Positions 16,761 to 25,710 of a stretch of DNA of 47,830 nt are shown here, in pieces. This DNA is from a virus: positions 1 through 47,830 of the IMG/VR virus record IMGVR_UViG_3300046507_000879. The stretch is one strand, 5' to 3'. Under the pieces are notes generated by a model. It saw nothing but the letters and a program-made list of their open reading frames with translations, was not told the origin of the DNA and did not search any database. Position 1 is the stretch's first letter. Each line of letters opens with the position of its first letter. A program made the position numbers and the translations under genes.

Positions 16761-17159
16761 TTATTTCGCCTTTTTAGTTGCGTCAGCCAGTGCTGCTTCA
16801 GCTGCATCGGCTCGGGCTGTTTCAGCCGCAAGCGCTTCTGCGTGCTTTGCATTAGCCGCTTCCAGCGCTTCTGCGTGCTCTTTGTCTTTGGCTTCAGTTG
16901 CATCGGTCAGGGTTTTAATCTGGTCGTTAGCAGCATCAAGCTGAGACTGAATAACCGAAGTATCAGCGGATGCAGGTGCGGATGGTGTCGCCACCTCGAA
17001 GGTCAGCGCATCGCCCTTCTCTTTCGAAGCTTCTGCTTTGCCTGCGGCAATCCACTTTTCAGCAACCAACTTATCAACGTCATATACCCGGCCAGCCTCC
17101 AATTTCTGGAAGCTGGCACCGGCAAACAGGTTATTAACCAGAATTTTTACAAGTGCCAT
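16761..17159 (-). CDS. Small protein with C-terminal coiled coil
   Basis: 132 residues. The N-terminal 50 residues (VNNLFAGASFQKLEAGRVYDV, then AEKWIAAGKAE) form a small beta domain seen in genes next to phage capsids. Residues 68-132 form an alanine/glutamate/lysine coiled coil containing a repeat of HAEALEAANAKHAEALAAE. It follows the major capsid gene by 9 bases. Possibly a head fibre or assembly factor; function not established. Confidence 0.6.
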   Translation of the reverse strand: MALVKILVNNLFAGASFQKLEAGRVYDVDKLVAEKWIAAGKAEASKEKGDALTFEVATPSAPASADTSVIQSQLDAANDQIKTLTDATEAKDKEHAEALEAANAKHAEALAAETARADAAEAALADATKKAK

Positions 17160-17168
17160 GATTGCTCC

Positions 17169-18236
17169 TTAAGAGGCGTGGATTACGGAGAATTTGCTGT
17201 TGATGTCCTGCTTAACCATCAAGCCCATGGCACCCCAGGTACGCCAGATGTAATCGCTGTTATAGAACGGGCGCGGGTCGGCAACGGTGCCAATGGCCTG
17301 GCCAACGATTGGGGCAATGACGCCGGCAGTCAGAGGTACGATCAGGATTTCGTTTCCGGAGAGCTGCGCATCTTCTTTGATGGCCGCAATGCCGGACAAC
17401 TTCATGATCTCTTCCAGCACGGTGCGGGTAGCATTCACATCGAAGTAGCGCTCAAAGTTCGACATGATTTCTGCTGACACATACCACGTCTGCGGAGCGT
17501 ACTGGTTGTTTGTAATGCGCATGGTGTCGCGCAAAGCAATCGCATTGGTGCGAAGCGCAACAGGATCGGTGCTGGTTGCGAAGTTAAAGGTCAAGGAGAC
17601 CTGCGCAACGCGCTCATCAGCCTTAAGGCCTTTCCAGGTCAGGCCATCGAACTTAACGTAGGCTCCTTCAGGGTCACGGAAGCCATTGAACATGTAGTCA
17701 ACGTACTGACGCTGCACATCCTCAACAGAACCGCGCTGCGCATCGGCCTGAGACTGGAGAGCTGACGGGCTATTGAAGATAGGGTCGCGCCAGTTGAACT
17801 TGAAGCCTGAGTCGTGCACCGGGACCATCGTTCCGTCGAAGGTGAAGGACTTTGCGTCAAGCGCAGCGCCAATCTGGCCAGACATCGAGGTATGAGCCCA
17901 GCCACGGCCGCCGGTACGAGCGTAATCGTAACGGGATTGCTCAATGCGCACTGAGCGAGACAGCGGCATCAGGTCATTCAGCAACGTGAACTGCGTGGTT
18001 GGTTCGAACTGCGCCAATACCGTGGTATCGAAGGCGCGGTACAGTCGACGGATATCGTCCACTGCGTTTACAGCATCGAGGCGACCACGATCTTCGCTGA
18101 TGCCGCGTGCGCGACCAATGAAGTCAGCAGCTGCTTGCGCACCTTCCTGACGGGCAGCCTGCAGTTGGGCGAACTGAGACTGGTTAACTTCTAAGTTGCC
18201 GGTGCGCTCACCGACAGCACGGGAGTATACAAACAT
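17169..18236 (-). CDS. Major capsid protein
   Basis: 355 residues, placed after cement and protease/scaffold genes. The long helical N-terminus (about 60 residues) and a core with QAPQTWYVSAEIMSNFERYFD-like and SGIAAIKEDAQLSGNEILIVPL segments fit HK97-fold capsid proteins of the family found in this lambdoid head module. Residues 330-355 match the usual capsid C-terminus (MGLMVKQD-NSKF-V). Ribosome site AAGGAG. Confidence 0.85.
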   Translation of the reverse strand: MFVYSRAVGERTGNLEVNQSQFAQLQAARQEGAQAAADFIGRARGISEDRGRLDAVNAVDDIRRLYRAFDTTVLAQFEPTTQFTLLNDLMPLSRSVRIEQSRYDYARTGGRGWAHTSMSGQIGAALDAKSFTFDGTMVPVHDSGFKFNWRDPIFNSPSALQSQADAQRGSVEDVQRQYVDYMFNGFRDPEGAYVKFDGLTWKGLKADERVAQVSLTFNFATSTDPVALRTNAIALRDTMRITNNQYAPQTWYVSAEIMSNFERYFDVNATRTVLEEIMKLSGIAAIKEDAQLSGNEILIVPLTAGVIAPIVGQAIGTVADPRPFYNSDYIWRTWGAMGLMVKQDINSKFSVIHAS

Positions 18237-18247
18237 TCAGGTGCTCC

Positions 18248-18679
18248 TTACTTAATCACAACGCGCAGCAGGTCACCTGCAGCAGCGGTAAATGCCTTGT
18301 CTTCTTCGACATAGCAGCGAATGGACTCGTCAGCGGCCTGCGCTTTAACTTGCCCATTTGCGATAGACAGCGGCTGGCCTTTTTTATAGGTGCCGGCTGC
18401 CGCGCGTACGTTCAGGAACATTCCCTGCATTGGCTGGATGCCGACAACAAGCTCACCCAGGGGGATACTGTCATCCACTGTCAGGCAGCGCAGGTAGTCG
18501 TAGTTGGCAACATAGAGAATTGCCTTTTCGTTACCATCAACTGAAGCAGTGAATTTGCCAGCATCAAAGAAACCGATGATGCCAGGCTTTGTGGCAGCAG
18601 CAGCTGCGCCTTCACGGTTAAGCAGTGGGTTAGGGAATACACCGCCCGCGTGAATTACGTGCTTTCCATCTTTAGCCAT
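18248..18679 (-). CDS. Capsid cement/decoration protein
   Basis: 143 residues. Beta-rich, with GKHVIHAGGVFPNPLLN at the start and repeated G-P-x-S/V-turns (AAGTYKKGQPLSIANGQVKA; GDLLRVVIK at the end), as in DUF2190-like cement proteins that clamp capsomers. It lies between protease/scaffold and capsid genes, 11 bases before the capsid gene. Confidence 0.7.
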   Translation of the reverse strand: MAKDGKHVIHAGGVFPNPLLNREGAAAAATKPGIIGFFDAGKFTASVDGNEKAILYVANYDYLRCLTVDDSIPLGELVVGIQPMQGMFLNVRAAAGTYKKGQPLSIANGQVKAQAADESIRCYVEEDKAFTAAAGDLLRVVIK

Positions 18680-18682
18680 TAT

Positions 18683-19135
18683 TTACTCCGGCATTTCGCT
18701 GACAGATTGATTGGTAGCGGTCTGACGGAAAGAACCGTTCAGGCCAATTGAGGTCTGGCACTGGGCATACAGGCCATCAAGCGCAGCGCCGTCCAGCGCG
18801 TTAACCGCGATGTCGTCGAGGCCAAACTTGGTTTTAATGGCAGCACGCTTTTCGCCCTTCTCTTTGTCTGAGTTGGCATTCAGGCTGTTTACAACGGTGT
18901 CGACGCGATCAGAAAGTGACTTCGCCCAGGCTGGCATTTCTTCACCATTGGTGGCTGGCTGCTTATCTTTCTTTTCAGCCTCTTCTTTTTCTTTCTTCGC
19001 CTTTTCATCAGCGTCAGCTTTCGCTTTGACATCTTCGGCGACCATCTGGTTGTACGCATCCATCAGCTCAGCCTCGGTCTTACCTTCGACCTCTTTGCCT
19101 TTCGCTTTCAGCGCATTGGTGATGAGTTCTTTCAT
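18683..19135 (-). CDS. Possible internally started scaffold protein
   Basis: Same frame as the protease. An ATG at 19135 (MKELITNALKAKG) has GAGGA 10 bases upstream and would give 150 residues: a helical, charged, lysine/glutamate-rich chain with the composition of scaffolds. The lambda analogue is Nu3, nested in C. Inference from sequence only. Confidence 0.45.
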   Translation of the reverse strand: MKELITNALKAKGKEVEGKTEAELMDAYNQMVAEDVKAKADADEKAKKEKEEAEKKDKQPATNGEEMPAWAKSLSDRVDTVVNSLNANSDKEKGEKRAAIKTKFGLDDIAVNALDGAALDGLYAQCQTSIGLNGSFRQTATNQSVSEMPE

Positions 19136-19870
19136 CGGGTTTGCTTCCTCTTTGACGGGCTTATTGTTGGCGCTGAAAAACGCCATGAAGTGGTTGAACA
19201 TCTGCTTTAATGCTGGGTCTTGCGGGTCTGGCGTATCTGAATCCGCGAGGTTTACCGTTTCTACCTGGACCTCATCACCTTCGGCATTAACGAACATGCC
19301 AATCCCCTCTTCTGGAGTTCCGGCTGGCGGTTCGTCGAGAAGGATGGCCACATGGTCATAAACCTGATTGGTGGCGATCCATGTGTAGCGCTTACCGTTT
19401 GACTCTCCCTTTGCCTCAATGCGGTTTAGCAGCAGGCCAGTTGAGATGCCGATGGGCTCGACAGACTTTCCTGCCGCCATGTCATCAAGGCGCTGCAGAA
19501 CTTTGCGCCCTTTTTCAGAACCTTCAGCAAAACGTCGGTTGATGACGGCATCAGTCAAAACCTGGCCGTTTTCTTTTCTTACGTTTCGTGTGTATGCGCC
19601 AATGTGGTATTCATTCACTGCCCTGACGTTGCTGGCGCTGACGTGGCGACCATCGACTTTGGGGTGACCATATGGCATGGGTTTATCTTCAAGGCTCTTG
19701 TAGCCCTTCGTGTTTTCTTCTGCCGGGTACAATCCGCCGTTCAGCACAATGCCGTCACGGACAGGCACGACGTTTTTCACGACGATGTGCTCTGCGCCAT
19801 TAATGGTTTCAGTGGTGATGTTTGAAGCGGAGTTGATGACCGACAGCACGTTTACGCAGATGCGTGACAT
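18683..19870 (-). CDS. Prohead protease-scaffold fusion (DUF2213-like)
   Basis: 395 residues. Residues 1-190 resemble DUF2213 head maturation proteases, with VPVRDGIVLNGG-YPAEE, KPMPYGHP, EPIGISTG and YDHVAILLDE segments. Residues 246-395 are helical and charged (KADADEKAKKEKEEAEKKDK) and look like a scaffold. The architecture matches lambda C-nu3, where a protease carries a scaffold separately translated from an internal start (see 18683-19135). Ribosome site GAGGA before the ATG. Confidence 0.8.
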   Translation of the reverse strand: MSRICVNVLSVINSASNITTETINGAEHIVVKNVVPVRDGIVLNGGLYPAEENTKGYKSLEDKPMPYGHPKVDGRHVSASNVRAVNEYHIGAYTRNVRKENGQVLTDAVINRRFAEGSEKGRKVLQRLDDMAAGKSVEPIGISTGLLLNRIEAKGESNGKRYTWIATNQVYDHVAILLDEPPAGTPEEGIGMFVNAEGDEVQVETVNLADSDTPDPQDPALKQMFNHFMAFFSANNKPVKEEANPMKELITNALKAKGKEVEGKTEAELMDAYNQMVAEDVKAKADADEKAKKEKEEAEKKDKQPATNGEEMPAWAKSLSDRVDTVVNSLNANSDKEKGEKRAAIKTKFGLDDIAVNALDGAALDGLYAQCQTSIGLNGSFRQTATNQSVSEMPE

Positions 19871-19901
19871 GCTGTGTCCTCATTGGTGGATTTCAGGCAT
19901 T

Positions 19902-19921
19902 AAAAAACCCGCCGGAGCGGG
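19902..19921 (-). terminator. Intrinsic terminator after membrane-anchored cargo gene
   Basis: Minus strand CCCGC-TCCG-GCGGG followed by six T, 18 bases after the stop of the 170-aa gene and before the protease ribosome site. Confidence 0.85.
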
Positions 19922-19939
19922 CAACTGGAAACTTTTATG

Positions 19940-20452
19940 TCACTTAAATTTTAATTCTCTTTTTGCATCTTCAACAATCGAGCTAATTATATTATCAACA
20001 TCAACAGCCATATCGCTGTAAGCGGCCTGCATTGGATAGCCCTCCTCGTGAATCATTTCTTCTGAGCTGGCATGCAATTCAAAGAACCAAGTGATATGTT
20101 TTTCCGTTATCTCACTGACAGAGATTGGAGCCAATACAAAAGACCTTCTCAGTTGTTGTTGTAACTCTATAAAATGACTCCAATCGAAGGAACAATCTTG
20201 AATTTCAGATAACTCCTTATATGCTCTGTCTATTCTTTCATAGTGATATGATGCAGCCCAATAAATTGCTTTCATTTCGAGCAATAAATCTATCAATTCG
20301 CCATATGCTTTATGCTTTTTCTCCCACCACTTTTCGCTATGAAAGCGTTTCAATGCGATATGCGCAGTAAAGCCAGCTACAGATATGCCAATTATTGTTG
20401 GGCCAACGAGAGTGAGGATGTATAACCCAACTTCCTGCGGAGATATGCTCAT
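19940..20452 (-). CDS. Membrane-anchored cargo protein, 170 aa
   Basis: 170 residues. One membrane segment (about 8-30, VGLYILTLVGPTIIGISVAGF) is followed by a helical cytoplasmic part beginning ALKRFHSEKWWEKKHKAYGE. The K-W-W-E-K-K-x-x-A-Y pattern is widespread in prophage and genomic-island proteins of unknown function. Lower GC than its neighbours, own terminator and position between minor head and protease genes mark it as a moron. Exclusion or anti-phage activity is plausible but unproven. No strong ribosome site. Confidence 0.6.
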   Translation of the reverse strand: MSISPQEVGLYILTLVGPTIIGISVAGFTAHIALKRFHSEKWWEKKHKAYGELIDLLLEMKAIYWAASYHYERIDRAYKELSEIQDCSFDWSHFIELQQQLRRSFVLAPISVSEITEKHITWFFELHASSEEMIHEEGYPMQAAYSDMAVDVDNIISSIVEDAKRELKFK

Positions 20453-20491
20453 CTTATTAATGCCATGAAATTATGATGATGCTATATAGCA

Positions 20492-21481
20492 CTAATTAGA
20501 TTCAGCTTTCCACTGCTTACGCTCTTCGGCCAATCTGCTGACCAAACCTTCATTAACCACTTTGCCGTGCTCATCCAGAATTACCGGGATGTTGGCGCAG
20601 TAGCAGTGATAGCGGTTGCCGCGCTCTGCGTAGAACGCCTCAACCTCTTCAGTGGTGTAGGTGCGTCCGTGCCGTGACGCGTGCCAGGTTCGTGTTGTAG
20701 GCTTTAGCGCCGACAGCCAGAGGATCGCGGTGTTAAGGCCCAGCCTTTCCTTTGCCCAGTCCGTTTCCTGCCATTGAGCCTTACGCAGCGCTCCAACCTG
20801 CTCTGTCTGGGCAATGCTCTTGGCCTGCGCCATTGAGACATCGAGACGCTTACTGATGATGCCGGCTGTTTCTCGCGGGTTAACTCCCCTGCCGATCGCA
20901 TCGGATATCACATTAGCCAGGTCGGCGCGCGCTGTGTCGCTGATGCCTACCCAATCGCTGTAGGTTGCAACATAAGCTGCGGCTATCTGATTCTGATAGG
21001 CCGCAGTGCTGAGCAGCTGCATTAACGTGGTTTGCTGTGCATATACCGGCGACTGAACCGCCAAGTTGGTGAAGGCGTTAAGCGTGCCGCGCTCATACTC
21101 CGCGCCAACATAATCGAATGCCCACAAGTTCTGGCTGCCACCATCAAGCAACGCATCATCCAGAATCACCTGTACGCGCTGCAGCAGGTCAGCAAGCTGA
21201 ATGGCTGTCATGTCGTAGATGTACGTGCCAGCGTTGCACTGGTAAAGCGTGGCGGGTGAATCCACGTTGTTGCAGACCAGATAGGTTTGCTCAGCGTTAG
21301 ATTCCCTAACCCGGCCGGTTAACCGCTCATCGAATAACGCCTTCAGGGCGCGCTTGATATCGAGGTAGCGCGACTCAATGTCACGATACATCCGGCCAAC
21401 CTGGCTGGCTGATTGCGTGGGATCGGTTTTATTGCGCGGAACTATCGGTGTCCCGATTCGGGTCGTCGCTGTCGTCGTCAT
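20492..21481 (-). CDS. Minor head protein (Mu gpF/SPP1 gp7-like)
   Basis: 329 residues. The central and C-terminal part fits the Mu F-like head morphogenesis family: AIGRGVNPRETAGIISKRL, MAQAKSIAQTEQVGALRKAQ, and the Cys pair in YHCYCANIPVI. The family sits inside the head near the portal. It overlaps the portal gene by 53 bases in another frame. Confidence 0.85.
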   Translation of the reverse strand: MTTTATTRIGTPIVPRNKTDPTQSASQVGRMYRDIESRYLDIKRALKALFDERLTGRVRESNAEQTYLVCNNVDSPATLYQCNAGTYIYDMTAIQLADLLQRVQVILDDALLDGGSQNLWAFDYVGAEYERGTLNAFTNLAVQSPVYAQQTTLMQLLSTAAYQNQIAAAYVATYSDWVGISDTARADLANVISDAIGRGVNPRETAGIISKRLDVSMAQAKSIAQTEQVGALRKAQWQETDWAKERLGLNTAILWLSALKPTTRTWHASRHGRTYTTEEVEAFYAERGNRYHCYCANIPVILDEHGKVVNEGLVSRLAEERKQWKAESN

Positions 21482-22880
21482 CTGTCAGCGGGTCCTTATC
21501 GGTTTGTTTTTTGTTTGGGTCAGGCGTTTCTGGCGCTTTACGTGGCTCAAGCTCACCAACGGCTCTGATCTCGTTTTCGTCAATGCTTGGTGTGCCATAC
21601 GCCTGCTGTGTTTTCACGGCCACGTCCGCCATCTTATCCATGTTTGCTAGCTTTTCTTTCTCACTTGGGGCGAGCAAATCAGACCATGTCAGGCTTACTT
21701 CACCGGTTGAAGGTGGGTCGATGATGCCGATAGTCCAGAAGCGCTCAATGACTCGCGTCACCAGGTCACTCATGAATCCCCAGCGGCGGCCATTGCAGCG
21801 CGTAGCCCATGCTGTCTTGTCTTCTTCAGAGGCAAGGTTGCCAGTCTGCTTGCCAAACAGGATGTTGAACGGGCATTGAATCGTTGCGCAGAACTGGTTA
21901 GCTGAGACTGTCCAACTCGGAGTTGGGTCCGATGCGGCGACCGAAAGAACCGATGGTGTTCCTGCTTGCATCACCAAAGCGGCATCTGTGCCCCGGTTCA
22001 TCTTCACCACTTTTTCGTTAAGAGCTTCACCCAGGTCTTTAAACCCGGCGTCTATGGCTGCTTTTTTAAGGCTGGCCATATCAGTCTCTTTGTCGAAAGC
22101 GATTCCCAGCTGACGGCTGGCATTCTTCAGGAAGCCTTCAGCGCTGCCGCCCTTCGTCTTCTCGATGTCCAACAGGTCGTTATATCCGGCTTCAAGAAGG
22201 GGAATGCCCGAAAGAATGTTCTCATCTTCAGAGCCCTCGCATAACAGGATGATGCGATCGGGATGCACCTGAACCGCGCGCGGGCTGCCAGTGGCCTTGT
22301 CATCACCAACAGGCTGCTCGTTAAAGTGATAGCTGACCGGCTGTCCGTAGGTTTCCGAATGCGTGTCCACGTCCGTATTGCCAGGCGTAATCTGCGCTTC
22401 CCATGCCGGGATTAGCTTCACCAGAGCCTTCGATCCAAGGCGCTTGACGACCGCGATATCTACCGGCTCGCGCCAGTCCCGGTTATCCCTGACCTGAATC
22501 AGCAGAGCAGAGTAGCGGCCAACCATGTTGCGGCGATCGGCATCTTTAATCTTCGCCCAGTGCTTTTTCATCAGCTTGGTAACTGCCTTCTCCCAGGCTG
22601 TTGTGTTGGTTGATTCGCGGTATTCGTCACCATCAATGATGGTCGGATTATCAGTCCAGCATGAATCAAGCAGCTTATGCACGGCTGCGAAGCCGGTAGA
22701 GCCCCTGCGGTATTGCCGGTGAAAGTTATCGAAGGTGAGTTGCTCTGGATAGCCAAACTCATCCCACAGCTTTGTTCTCTTGGTGTTGCCATTCATGCCT
22801 GCGTAAAGCATGCGCTGGCGCCCTATAGCATCAGTAAGGGCGTTAACGAGGAATTGCGCCTCGGTTGTTAATTCACTCAC
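21429..22880 (-). CDS. Portal protein (DUF1073 family)
   Basis: 483 residues. Portal of the DUF1073 type: GSTGFAAVHKLLDSCW, DRRNMVGRYSALLIQV, and the core FCATIQCPFNILFGKQTGNLAS-EEDK-AW. It forms the dodecameric DNA channel and binds terminase. The C-terminus is acidic (DDDDSDDPN). Start is GTG 22880 with GGAG 5 bases upstream. Some databases label this domain after Acb1; nothing here suggests anti-CBASS phosphodiesterase activity. Confidence 0.88.
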   Translation of the reverse strand: MSELTTEAQFLVNALTDAIGRQRMLYAGMNGNTKRTKLWDEFGYPEQLTFDNFHRQYRRGSTGFAAVHKLLDSCWTDNPTIIDGDEYRESTNTTAWEKAVTKLMKKHWAKIKDADRRNMVGRYSALLIQVRDNRDWREPVDIAVVKRLGSKALVKLIPAWEAQITPGNTDVDTHSETYGQPVSYHFNEQPVGDDKATGSPRAVQVHPDRIILLCEGSEDENILSGIPLLEAGYNDLLDIEKTKGGSAEGFLKNASRQLGIAFDKETDMASLKKAAIDAGFKDLGEALNEKVVKMNRGTDAALVMQAGTPSVLSVAASDPTPSWTVSANQFCATIQCPFNILFGKQTGNLASEEDKTAWATRCNGRRWGFMSDLVTRVIERFWTIGIIDPPSTGEVSLTWSDLLAPSEKEKLANMDKMADVAVKTQQAYGTPSIDENEIRAVGELEPRKAPETPDPNKKQTDKDPLTDDDDSDDPNRDTDSSAQ

Positions 22881-22889
22881 TGGTGCTCC

Positions 22890-24365
22890 TTAGAAGAAGA
22901 TGGCGCCGACCTGCTTGCGGTTATTTTTGGCTACTGCGAAGTAGCGGAACCCATCGGAGCCGTGTGATGTGTGATCGTGAAGTGGCTTGTCTTTCCAGCA
23001 GCCGCGCTTGTCGTCCCACTCTTTGCGATAGCCCTCGAGGTGGGTGATGCCTTCAGCGCACTTCTCTTCGTCGAATACGCACTTAGGCAGGATTTCACGC
23101 ACTGACTCTATGCCGGTATCAACGCCAGTTTTCGGCACAACTTTGAATGTCATGGAGTAGGTCTGGCCGTCGATTTCGTACCCTTCGCGCGCCAGTTCCT
23201 TGCGGGACTTGGCATCAGATCCGAACTCGCGGTTTTCGATATCGTGCGGACCCCAGTGCTCACCGTATTCATAGTCACGGTCTTTTAGCACCTTCATGTA
23301 GTGGCGCAGCCCTTCACCGGAGTTTTCGTAGTAGTCGATGACGTGAAACTCTTCACCAACCTCGCGCACGAACCAGATAGCCGTTGAATCTCCAACACCA
23401 ATATCCCAAAACGTGTGAACCGGTAGGTGTGAGTTATCAGGCAAGGTGCAAATGCGTTTGTTTTCGTAAAGCCAGCGGAACTGCTTGGCGTAGTAAGCGC
23501 CCTCAACCGACTGCTGGAACGCTTCTGCAGGTATCGATGGATACTCGCGCTTCATATCTTCGCCGAGAGTTTTCTCTTTGGCGTGATACCAGGCTTGTTG
23601 GTGTTCGTCAGTTGCAATCCCATGCTTGGCTTCAAGTTCATTGAAATATTCAACAAGCCGCTGGGGTAAGCGCTCTACGGGGTCTATTGCGTAATCTGGA
23701 TTCTTCCACCAGGAGAAGAAAAAGAACTTCCAGTCCAGGTTCGATAGCAACTTGTCTTGCAGAAGCGCCTTTTCAGCTGTCTGGCAGTAATCAAAGAAGT
23801 AACCGGCCCGACCTTCAGCCGTACTTTCTAGGGTTATCTTCCCGCCGATAGGAACAGCCTCAAATGCGCCTGTTACGATCTCTTTAGCCTTATCGGGATA
23901 CTTAGCGCATATCTTCCCAAATTCGGAAACATGAAGGCTGTATAGCGTGCCACCACGGAAGGAAGTCGAGACTGTGACGCTTCCACCATTTCGAAAGACA
24001 TATTCGCTGGTTGTCTCTTTAATTAGTGGGTTAGCCTTTTTGACGTCGTCGGTCATCCGCTGATATGCAAATTGTGTTTTGTTGCGGAACAACCTTTCAG
24101 CGTCTGGACGGGTATGGGCAATTAGCGCACATTCCTTCTTGTGGAAGATGGCTAAATCCAACTGAATTATGCATACCTCTGTCGTGAACCCCAGCTGTCG
24201 AGCCTTAAGGATCAGGTTCCTGTCATGCATACCATCAAAATATTCCAGCTGCTCAGGGGTCATTTTGAAGGTGACGCACTTACCGTTTTTGTCCTTAATT
24301 TTATAAAGGTGATTAAGACGCCAAAACCTGTTTTTCAGAAGTTGTCTTTGCTTTTCAGTTAACAC
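22890..24365 (-). CDS. Terminase large subunit
   Basis: 491 residues. ATPase: atypical Walker A LILKARQLGFTT (about 50-61), Walker B-like TLYSLHVSEFGK, coupling motif LESTAEG. Nuclease: FWDIGVGDSTAI (about 318), HGSDGFRYF near the C-terminus. It packages and cuts DNA with the small subunit and portal. Start is GTG 24365 behind GGAG. Confidence 0.92.
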   Translation of the reverse strand: MLTEKQRQLLKNRFWRLNHLYKIKDKNGKCVTFKMTPEQLEYFDGMHDRNLILKARQLGFTTEVCIIQLDLAIFHKKECALIAHTRPDAERLFRNKTQFAYQRMTDDVKKANPLIKETTSEYVFRNGGSVTVSTSFRGGTLYSLHVSEFGKICAKYPDKAKEIVTGAFEAVPIGGKITLESTAEGRAGYFFDYCQTAEKALLQDKLLSNLDWKFFFFSWWKNPDYAIDPVERLPQRLVEYFNELEAKHGIATDEHQQAWYHAKEKTLGEDMKREYPSIPAEAFQQSVEGAYYAKQFRWLYENKRICTLPDNSHLPVHTFWDIGVGDSTAIWFVREVGEEFHVIDYYENSGEGLRHYMKVLKDRDYEYGEHWGPHDIENREFGSDAKSRKELAREGYEIDGQTYSMTFKVVPKTGVDTGIESVREILPKCVFDEEKCAEGITHLEGYRKEWDDKRGCWKDKPLHDHTSHGSDGFRYFAVAKNNRKQVGAIFF

Positions 24366-24374
24366 AGACGCTCC

Positions 24375-24824
24375 TTACAGGTCATCATCTCCTATCTCTT
24401 CCATTACCGAGGCAACGGAACTTATTGCCATGCCGCCTGAGTGCTCAATCTTCTGCCGGTTTGTGTAGGCATCACCACACTCTTTAGCTGCCTGCTCAAT
24501 AAGTGATGCAGCCAGAACCATGTTTTTCATGCTCTCGGCCTTTGTCATCATCCGATCAAGGGTCCGGAGGCGGTAGGACTTATTGGCGATCGGGATATCG
24601 GATATCTCGTTCTGGAATCGCTCTCGTGTCGACTTGAAGAGGTCTACCCATTTCTGGCTGAGCTTCTCCGCCATAGCATTGCCCGGGCTGTATTGGGACA
24701 CCTGCTGGCGTGATACCTGAACGTTAAATTCCGCCTTTACAAGCTCAACCACTTTCGATGGAGGCTCGAAGCAAGCTAGAGACTGTACGATGAAGGATTT
24801 AACCTCTGTCGATAATGCTGCCAT
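24375..24824 (-). CDS. Terminase small subunit (DUF2280-like)
   Basis: 149 residues. N-terminal helix-turn-helix (VKSFIVQSLACFEPPSKVV, then FNVQVSRQQVSQYSPGN) and helical oligomerisation region. Position just upstream of the large subunit and the DUF2280-like pattern support the call. ATG at 24824 has GGAGG about 6 bases upstream. Confidence 0.82.
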   Translation of the reverse strand: MAALSTEVKSFIVQSLACFEPPSKVVELVKAEFNVQVSRQQVSQYSPGNAMAEKLSQKWVDLFKSTRERFQNEISDIPIANKSYRLRTLDRMMTKAESMKNMVLAASLIEQAAKECGDAYTNRQKIEHSGGMAISSVASVMEEIGDDDL

Positions 24825-24855
24825 TGGCTTCCTCCATGACAATCTGAATAAATGC

Positions 24856-25485
24856 TTAAGCCAGCTTCATGAGGCATGTTCCGCATGCTCTGGCTACATT
24901 AAGGTGGGCAACTTCAGCAGGCTTGCTGGCAGCTTCCACTAACTGCTGAACGTCTGCACTGGCTCCGTAACGACGGACAACGCCAACAAACTCTTCTACG
25001 TCATGTCCGCGCATGGCCAGAACTGGCTGGCCTTCTTTATTGAATTTAGGTGCGCCGAATTCATCCTGTGCCTGTGCGATGTGATAAAGCTCATGCTCAA
25101 CCAACGCGCAGAAGTCGAGGTCACTACACTCTGAGCAGTAATCCCCTGCAAGAGTGATGATGAATCGGGGGACATCTCCGAACCAGTCATGCATCTGTTG
25201 CTGCATTCTTGCCTTTTGCCAGCCACCTGCCCGCATAGCTACTTCTTCAGCCTGACCTAACACAGTCCTACCCTGCTTTGTGAAAGCGCTCGATGCCCAC
25301 ATGAAGCGGATATCAGCCTCAAGCAGATGGAGGTGGTCAGGGTTATGAAGATAGCCCTCTTCATTGAGGATGTGCTCTGTAACCCATTCGTGGATTTCAT
25401 TGGCAGGAGTAAGGCTGATGTGGGGATGGAATGCATCAAGAAAGCTTTGCTTGGGTCGCGGTCGGTTAAGTTGATCGCTCTGCAT
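24856..25485 (-). CDS. Putative metallopeptidase upstream of terminase
   Basis: 209 residues. The HExxH zinc motif occurs as EHELYHIAQAQD (about 130-141), with a possible third ligand in MRGHDVEEFVG. Similar putative metallopeptidases accompany terminase genes in lambdoid phages; the substrate is unknown. Two cysteine pairs (YCSECSDLDFC; CGTC) could bind another metal. Ribosome site GGGGGAG 3 bases before the ATG. Confidence 0.75.
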   Translation of the reverse strand: MQSDQLNRPRPKQSFLDAFHPHISLTPANEIHEWVTEHILNEEGYLHNPDHLHLLEADIRFMWASSAFTKQGRTVLGQAEEVAMRAGGWQKARMQQQMHDWFGDVPRFIITLAGDYCSECSDLDFCALVEHELYHIAQAQDEFGAPKFNKEGQPVLAMRGHDVEEFVGVVRRYGASADVQQLVEAASKPAEVAHLNVARACGTCLMKLA

Positions 25486-25496
25486 GCTCCCCCCTG

Positions 25497-25694
25497 TTAA
25501 TTGGCATTTTCTTCACTTGCTTCCGGCACATACTCCATCTTGAGCACGTCGTCCGGAGCAAGGTAAACCCATGAGCCGTCTTCTTTGGCTATACCGATGA
25601 AGCCGTTAACCATCTCTGGCTGTGATCGGCTCATCAGGCCTTCGTGAGTTTCACCTTACTTAGTGGTTACTGTGATGCGGTAGGTGTCAGGCAT
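25497..25694 (-). pseudogene. Small late-region gene broken by a nonsense codon
   Basis: A 65-codon frame starts MPDTYRITVTTK, meets TAA at 25656-25658 (codon 13) and continues in frame as GETHEGLMSRSQPEMVNGFI, then GSWVYLAPDDVLKMEYVPEA. The parts read as one small beta-rich phage protein, so a single substitution to TAA fits better than two genes. Restart at the ATG of codon 21 (AAGG upstream) is possible. Function unknown. Confidence 0.65.
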
Positions 25695-25710
25695 GACTTT
25701 TCCAGAAAAT

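Noticed and set aside
16842-17477. 211-aa plus-strand frame opposite the coiled-coil and capsid genes
   Set aside because: Antisense to two genes whose frames are well supported; its cysteine-rich sequence reflects the complementary alanine/glutamate repeats.
21429-22880. Portal as an anti-CBASS protein
   Set aside because: The DUF1073 domain is sometimes named after Acb1, but length, position after terminase and the core motif identify a portal.
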